A stretch of DNA of 9,222 nucleotides from Burkholderiales bacterium. GTDB taxonomy: Bacteria > Pseudomonadota > Gammaproteobacteria > Burkholderiales > Burkholderiaceae_F. Below the pieces are notes generated by a model. That model was not told the DNA's origin and did not search any database. It saw only the letters and a program-made list of their open reading frames with translations. Shown piece after piece: positions 5,011 to 9,222 of this stretch. A program made the translations under genes and the position numbers. Location of the stretch: assembly GCA_021205255.1 (NCBI GenBank), contig JAJPXW010000125.1, positions 1 through 9,222 of the forward strand, given 5' to 3'. Position 1 is the stretch's first letter. The number at the start of each line of letters is the position of its first letter.

Positions 5011-5571
5011 ATGGCAACAGACACACGCTTGCAAGAGATAGTCGAGCCAGCAGTGGAAGCTCTAGGTTTCGAATTAGTGGATGTCGAAAGATTTCCACGA
5101 GGAAAGATTTTTGTAACTATCGATAAAGAAGGCGGAATTACTACTGATGATTGCGAAGCCGTAACAAACCAGCTTGTTGCTTTGTTTGCAGTAGAAAATG
5201 TGAACTACGAAAGGCTTGAAGTAGCTTCCCCAGGTGTCGATAGGGCATTGCGTAGACCATCCGATTTTGTTAAGTTCGTTGGGGAACGTGTTCATTTCGA
5301 ACTCGTAGCCCCACTGCATATCGAAGGTTTCCCGGCAAATGGAAGAAGAAGGATGGACGGAAAAATCCTTTCCGTGGAGGGAGATGAGGATAATCCGACT
5401 ATCAAGTTCCAGCTTATTGAAGGAAAAGCACTAATCACACCTTCCGAAAAAGCACGGGCCAAATCGAAAAAACCAGCTCAAGAAGGTCCAGTTGTGGAAC
5501 TGAGCATACCTTTCAAAGATATACAGAAGGCCAATCTCGTGCCAGAACTGAACTTCAGAGGTACCAAATAA
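5011..5571 (+). CDS. rimP: Ribosome maturation factor RimP
   Basis: The 186-aa cytoplasmic protein assists maturation of the 30S subunit. The N-terminal alpha/beta domain (MATDTRLQEIVEPAVEALGF..., about 1-95) holds the family signature LEVASPGVDRAL (69-80) followed by the F-x-x-x-GERV stretch. The C-terminal SH3-like domain ends in VELSIPFKDIQKANLVPEL. Between them, about residues 137-160 are a lysine/alanine-rich insert; E. coli RimP has 150 residues. I chose ATG 5011 because family similarity begins there and GGGGG (4999-5003) lies seven bases upstream. The frame stays open back to GTG 4921, but that stretch is the leader and terminator. The TAA is followed directly by the nusA ATG, so translation is probably coupled. 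Confidence 0.93.
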   Translation: MATDTRLQEIVEPAVEALGFELVDVERFPRGKIFVTIDKEGGITTDDCEAVTNQLVALFAVENVNYERLEVASPGVDRALRRPSDFVKFVGERVHFELVAPLHIEGFPANGRRRMDGKILSVEGDEDNPTIKFQLIEGKALITPSEKARAKSKKPAQEGPVVELSIPFKDIQKANLVPELNFRGTK

Positions 5572-7071
5572 ATGAACAAGATGATGCTCGATTTTGCCGA
5601 GCTCCTGGCAAACGAGAAGAATGTAGATAAGTCGATTGTACTGTCAGCTCTAGAAAGCGCAGTAGCAGGAGCAGTGAAGAAGTCATTATTCCGCGACGAA
5701 GACGCCGACATCGAAGTCAAGATTGATCCTTTGACTGGCGATCAGCAGATTTGGCGTAGATGGCTAGTTGTTCCTGATGCCGATGGCATTCAAGAACCGG
5801 ATCGTCAGATCTTGGAGTGGGAAGCTAAAGAGGACTATGCCGATCAAGGCGACTTAAAGGCTGGCGACTACGTAAGAGAGAAAATCGAAGACGTAGACCT
5901 AGTTGGACGCCGTTTTGCTACTGATGCCCGTCAGGTAATCCTTCAGAAGTTAAGAGAAGCCGAACGCAGCCAAATCCTTGAAGAATTCCTCAATATCTAC
6001 CGCGGTCAGAAAGTAGTGACTGGCCAAGTGAGGAAGATGGATAAAGGCGATGCTATTGTCGAAATTGGTAGGCTGGAAGCGCGCCTTCCTAAGTCAGACA
6101 TGATTCCGCACGACAATCTTCGCACTGGTGATCGTGTAAGGGCATATATCAAGTCCATTGATCCGACTGCTCGTCAGCAGCAAGTCATTCTTAGTAGGAC
6201 TGACAATGAATTTCTTGTTGAACTTCTAAAAATAGAAGTTCCGGAAATTGACGAAGGTCTCCTGGAGATAAAGAAGGTTGTCAGAGTGCCGGGATCCAGG
6301 GCAAAAGTCGCCGTGCAAGTCAAGGATAAGAGAATTGATCCCATTGGAACTTGCGTTGGAGTTAAGGGCTCTCGCGTTCAGTCAGTTACTAAAGAGCTTG
6401 GAGACGAAAGAATAGACATTGTTAAATGGTCAGACCAACCGGCCGAGTTTGTTATCTGGGCACTTGCTCCTGCCACGGTCTCTTCAATTATTGTCCATAA
6501 TGACGAAAAGAAAATGGACGTGGTGGTGGCTGAAAGCGAAAGAGGCAGAGCCATCGGGTTTAATGGTCAGAACGTCAATTTAACAAAGGAGCTGACTGGT
6601 TGGGATATCAATGTACTCACTATCGAAGAGGCTCAGGAAAAACGCAAGAAAGAGCATGACGATATTCGTGAAAACTTGATGTCAAAGCTTGATATTGGTG
6701 AAGATGTAGCTCAAGTGCTTATTGACAACGGTATAGAAACAGTTGAAGAAGTCGCCTATTTACCAGAAGAAGATTTATTGGGAATTGAGGAATTCGATGA
6801 GGATACCGTTAAAGAGCTTCGCCAAAGAGCGAGAACAGCTTCCCTTACAGAAGATATAGAAAGAGAGGAAATCCTCAAGAGCACGGATCCAGCAATCATG
6901 GGTCTTGATGGAATGACAAACGACATTGCCGCCGCAATTGGAAAAGGTGGCGTAAAGACCCTGGATGACCTTGCAGATTTAGCTACTGACGAACTAGCGG
7001 AAATGGCTGGAATCGATCAAGAAGAAGCTGCGAAGATCATTGTCGCCGCCCGCGAACATTGGAATGCGTAG
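5572..7071 (+). CDS. nusA: Transcription termination/antitermination protein NusA
   Basis: The 499-aa protein (E. coli 495) binds RNA polymerase and nascent RNA, modulating pausing, termination and antitermination, including on rRNA operons. In order: N-terminal RNAP-binding domain (about 1-130), S1 domain (about 145-210, GQKVVTGQVRKMDKGDAIVE), KH1 with GVKG at 263-266, KH2 with GFNG at 329-332, and two C-terminal acidic helical repeats (about 365-425 and 440-499). The two-repeat tail is typical of proteobacterial NusA and is the part bound by lambda N or the alpha subunit in E. coli. The start at ATG 5572 has AGAGG (5557-5561) ten bases upstream, inside the rimP end. It may feed back on its own attenuator upstream of rimP, which is inference. 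All domains look intact. Confidence 0.97.
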   Translation: MNKMMLDFAELLANEKNVDKSIVLSALESAVAGAVKKSLFRDEDADIEVKIDPLTGDQQIWRRWLVVPDADGIQEPDRQILEWEAKEDYADQGDLKAGDYVREKIEDVDLVGRRFATDARQVILQKLREAERSQILEEFLNIYRGQKVVTGQVRKMDKGDAIVEIGRLEARLPKSDMIPHDNLRTGDRVRAYIKSIDPTARQQQVILSRTDNEFLVELLKIEVPEIDEGLLEIKKVVRVPGSRAKVAVQVKDKRIDPIGTCVGVKGSRVQSVTKELGDERIDIVKWSDQPAEFVIWALAPATVSSIIVHNDEKKMDVVVAESERGRAIGFNGQNVNLTKELTGWDINVLTIEEAQEKRKKEHDDIRENLMSKLDIGEDVAQVLIDNGIETVEEVAYLPEEDLLGIEEFDEDTVKELRQRARTASLTEDIEREEILKSTDPAIMGLDGMTNDIAAAIGKGGVKTLDDLADLATDELAEMAGIDQEEAAKIIVAAREHWNA

Positions 7072-7097
7072 AAAGATAGCAAGAGGTTAGAGCACAC

Positions 7098-9222
7098 ATG
7101 GCTAAAACTACCGTACAGAACCTAGCTGAAAGCCTTAAAAAGCCCGTGGATGTATTGCTTTCCGAACTAAAGTCCGCTGGTCTTCCCCAAACCAGAGCAT
7201 TTGATGAGATTGGTGAGGCTGATAGTGAAAGATTCCTTCAATTCTTACGCTCCTCGCGTGGAGCCGATGCAGCTAAAAGGAAAATTACTCTAAGGCGCAC
7301 GGAAAAGAAAGTCATTACTCAATCGGCCGGCTCGGGAAGAACTCGAAATGTGGAAGTAGAAGTTCGATCCAAGAAGGTTTTGGTGAAAAAAGGTACTGAC
7401 TACGCCGCAAAGATCAAGGCTGAAAAAGAAAAGGCTTTGGCAGAAATGCGTCGCAAGCGTGCTGAGGAGGCTGCAGCCTCGGCTAAAGTTTCTCAACAGT
7501 CTCAGGTTGCAAAACCTTCTGTTCCAGCTGCAGAAAGAGAAGTCGCAAAGGCTGTTCCTACTTCACAGCCAGTGCAACCTCAAGCAGCTCCTTTGTCTCA
7601 AGCTACGTCAGCTACTACTGCAAAAGCTACTCCTGTGCCACAAGTGCCTTTAGCACCAAGGCAGGCTGTAGAGCAGCCAAAACAATCTACGCCAACAACT
7701 GCTGCTCCAAAGCCAGTGCAAGCTACTGCGCAAAGCCAACCTCTTCAATCGAAAACTCAGCCACAAGCGCAAAGAACGACACAGGTTTCTCAACCAGTGG
7801 CTCAAGGTGCTCCAATACAGGAAAAAGCCTCTGTGCTGCCAACCGCGTCTTCAGTCCAGCCTTCTAACCCAGTTTCCCCACAGGCCCAGGCGCAGGCTAA
7901 TGCTCCAAGAAGAGAGGGTGTAGTTGGTCAGCTACCTAATGCTGGACAACAAAAGCCAGAGCTAACACCTGAAGAAAAACTAGCAAGAGAAAAGCAGGCA
8001 GCTGAAGATCTCCGCAGAGCTCAGACGGCAGTCAGACTAAAGCATGAGATGCAACAGCGCCGTGAAAGAGAAAAAGAAGCGCATAGAAATCGCAAGGCAA
8101 ATCAACAAGCGCATGCACAGGCACAAGCACAAGCAGCCCAAGCTCAAACCCAGTCGCGCCCTCAGCCTCGCCCACAGATTCGCCCTCAGCCTTACAGCAA
8201 CCCTGCTCCTGCTCCGCAAGTTCCTGTACGTTCGGAAGCTGAAAGAGAGGCCGCTCGTAAGAGAGCTGAAGCCGAAGCTAGGGCAATTAGCGAAATGATC
8301 GCTGCCCCTAAGCGAGTTCTCACAGCCAAGAAAATAGAACAACCTAAGAAGGAAGTTCAGCCTGAAGTTCAGAAGAAGCATCCACCAAAACCAGCTCCAA
8401 AGAAAGAAAATAAAGCTTCCCGCAACGATGGTAGAAGGTCTAATTCGGATTGGGGAGAAGAAAATCAACACAGAAGAGCTATTAAGACTAAAGGTGGAAT
8501 TCCTGCTGAGGATGATGGATCCGGCTGGAAGACTGATAGACGCCAGAGACGCAAACCAGCTCAGACTCAAAAACATCATCAAGCTTCAGTCCAGGAACCT
8601 GTGGTCCGTGACGTTGTGATTCCTGAAACTATCACAGTAGCTGACCTGGCCCGTAAGATGAGCGTAAAGGCGACCGAAGTCATTAAACAACTGATGAAGC
8701 TTGGTCAAATGGTTACTATTAACCAAATGCTCGATCAGGATACAGCTATGATTGTGGCCGATGAAATGGGGCATCGCCCACATGCGGCAAAAATTGACGA
8801 TCCGGAAGCCTTCCTTACAGAATCGGCACAAGCCCAAGAGAACCTGGAAAAAGAACCACGTCCACCAGTTGTTACGATCATGGGCCACGTTGACCATGGA
8901 AAGACATCTTTGCTCGACTATATTCGTCGATCCAAAGTTGCAGCGGGTGAGGCCGGTGGTATTACTCAGCACATTGGTGCCTATCATGTGGAAACACCAA
9001 GAGGCATTATTACTTTCCTTGATACTCCGGGTCACGAAGCGTTTACAGCAATGCGTGCCCGTGGAGCCCAAGCAACGGATATCGTAATTTTGGTGGTCGC
9101 GGCCGATGATGGCGTTATGCCTCAGACCAAGGAGGCTATTGCCCATGCGAAGGCAGGCAATGTGCCATTGGTGGTCGCAATTAATAAGATCGATAAATCG
9201 GAAGCCCATGTTGAAAGAGTAA
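7098..9222 (+). CDS. infB: Translation initiation factor IF-2, 3' end beyond the window
   Basis: The frame is open from ATG 7098 for 708 codons to the window edge; AAGAGG (7081-7086) lies upstream, 26 bases after nusA. IF2 is the GTPase that places initiator tRNA on the 30S subunit and promotes subunit joining. Residues 1-55 form the first IF2_N domain (MAKTTVQNLAESLKKPVDVL). A basic helix (about 80-127) follows, then a Q/P/A-rich linker, a charged helix (about 289-350), further low-complexity sequence, and the second IF2_N domain at about 510-560. The GTPase domain carries G1 GHVDHGKT (596-603), G2 GGITQHIG (620-627), G3 DTPGHE (642-647) and G4 NKID (696-699). The rest of the G domain, domains II-III and the tRNA-binding C-terminus are missing because of the window edge, not mutation. 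The segment before G1 is about 198 residues longer than in E. coli. Confidence 0.97.
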   Translation, partial: MAKTTVQNLAESLKKPVDVLLSELKSAGLPQTRAFDEIGEADSERFLQFLRSSRGADAAKRKITLRRTEKKVITQSAGSGRTRNVEVEVRSKKVLVKKGTDYAAKIKAEKEKALAEMRRKRAEEAAASAKVSQQSQVAKPSVPAAEREVAKAVPTSQPVQPQAAPLSQATSATTAKATPVPQVPLAPRQAVEQPKQSTPTTAAPKPVQATAQSQPLQSKTQPQAQRTTQVSQPVAQGAPIQEKASVLPTASSVQPSNPVSPQAQAQANAPRREGVVGQLPNAGQQKPELTPEEKLAREKQAAEDLRRAQTAVRLKHEMQQRREREKEAHRNRKANQQAHAQAQAQAAQAQTQSRPQPRPQIRPQPYSNPAPAPQVPVRSEAEREAARKRAEAEARAISEMIAAPKRVLTAKKIEQPKKEVQPEVQKKHPPKPAPKKENKASRNDGRRSNSDWGEENQHRRAIKTKGGIPAEDDGSGWKTDRRQRRKPAQTQKHHQASVQEPVVRDVVIPETITVADLARKMSVKATEVIKQLMKLGQMVTINQMLDQDTAMIVADEMGHRPHAAKIDDPEAFLTESAQAQENLEKEPRPPVVTIMGHVDHGKTSLLDYIRRSKVAAGEAGGITQHIGAYHVETPRGIITFLDTPGHEAFTAMRARGAQATDIVILVVAADDGVMPQTKEAIAHAKAGNVPLVVAINKIDKSEAHVERV
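8115..8132 (+). repeat. Hexanucleotide tandem repeat in the infB linker
   Basis: Three tandem copies of GCACAR (GCACAG, GCACAA, GCACAA) encode the core of an AQAQAQ run in the IF2 linker. Such in-frame hexamer runs can lengthen or shorten by slippage without breaking the frame. Confidence 0.6.
8157..8192 (+). repeat. 24-base-spaced 12-mer direct repeat in infB
   Basis: CGCCCTCAGCCT occurs at 8157-8168 and again at 8181-8192, encoding RPQP twice with eight-residue spacing inside a proline/glutamine-rich part of IF2. It suggests recent in-frame duplication in the linker. Confidence 0.6.

Noticed and set aside
7098..8300. Internal in-frame start for a shorter IF2 isoform, as in E. coli
   Set aside because: In-frame ATG and GTG codons exist in the linker, but none has a convincing ribosome site at the right distance.
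8037..9209. Minus-strand ORFs of 181 and 207 codons, plus shorter plus-strand ones, in the infB region
   Set aside because: They overlap the continuous IF2 frame with G1-G4 motifs. Their compositions (serine/leucine/arginine runs) are what antisense of Q/A/K-rich coding would give.

Overview
The window looks like a chromosomal housekeeping region of a proteobacterium, most likely a betaproteobacterium (Burkholderiales) with moderate G+C, somewhat below half by eye. The gene order rluB - rimP - nusA - infB, the DnaQ C-terminal tail and the N-terminus of IF2 all point that way. A low-G+C host-associated lineage such as the Sutterellaceae/Alcaligenaceae would fit, but that is only a guess. No mobile element, CRISPR array, rRNA or tRNA was found.

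Layout. 1-494: little or no coding content, with a possible 61-codon small ORF and a terminator-like hairpin. 495-2234 (minus): a secreted, cysteine-rich Sel1/TPR-like repeat protein. 2235-2506: divergent intergenic region with two perfect palindromes. 2507-3280 (plus): dnaQ, the proofreading subunit of DNA polymerase III. 3281-3588: intergenic region with a good promoter and a leader of about 235 nt containing three stem-loops. 3589-4683 (plus): rluB, a 23S rRNA pseudouridine synthase. 4684-5010: hairpin-rich intergenic region, then the rimP leader with a three-segment terminator/antiterminator arrangement. 5011-9222 (plus): rimP, nusA and the 5' part of infB, cut by the window edge after 708 codons.

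How the genes work together. rimP (30S maturation), nusA (transcription elongation, termination and antitermination factor) and infB (initiation factor 2) form the conserved transcription-translation operon; rimP and nusA are directly adjacent and nusA-infB are 26 nt apart. rluB acts on the 50S subunit, so most of the plus-strand genes serve ribosome production and function. dnaQ has its own setting, and the Sel1 gene is an independent, outward-facing accessory function.

I saw no unambiguous new multi-gene system. The most interesting signals are RNA-level: a candidate attenuator before rimP, in which GCCCAT can pair with either of two flanking ATGGGC copies; a structured rluB leader ending in a hairpin that could mask the ribosome binding site; and a long inverted repeat after rluB. 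At protein level, the Sel1 array has lost both cysteines of exactly one of its 16 disulfide pairs, DnaQ has an extra C-terminal tail, and IF2 carries about 200 more residues before its GTPase domain than the E. coli protein.
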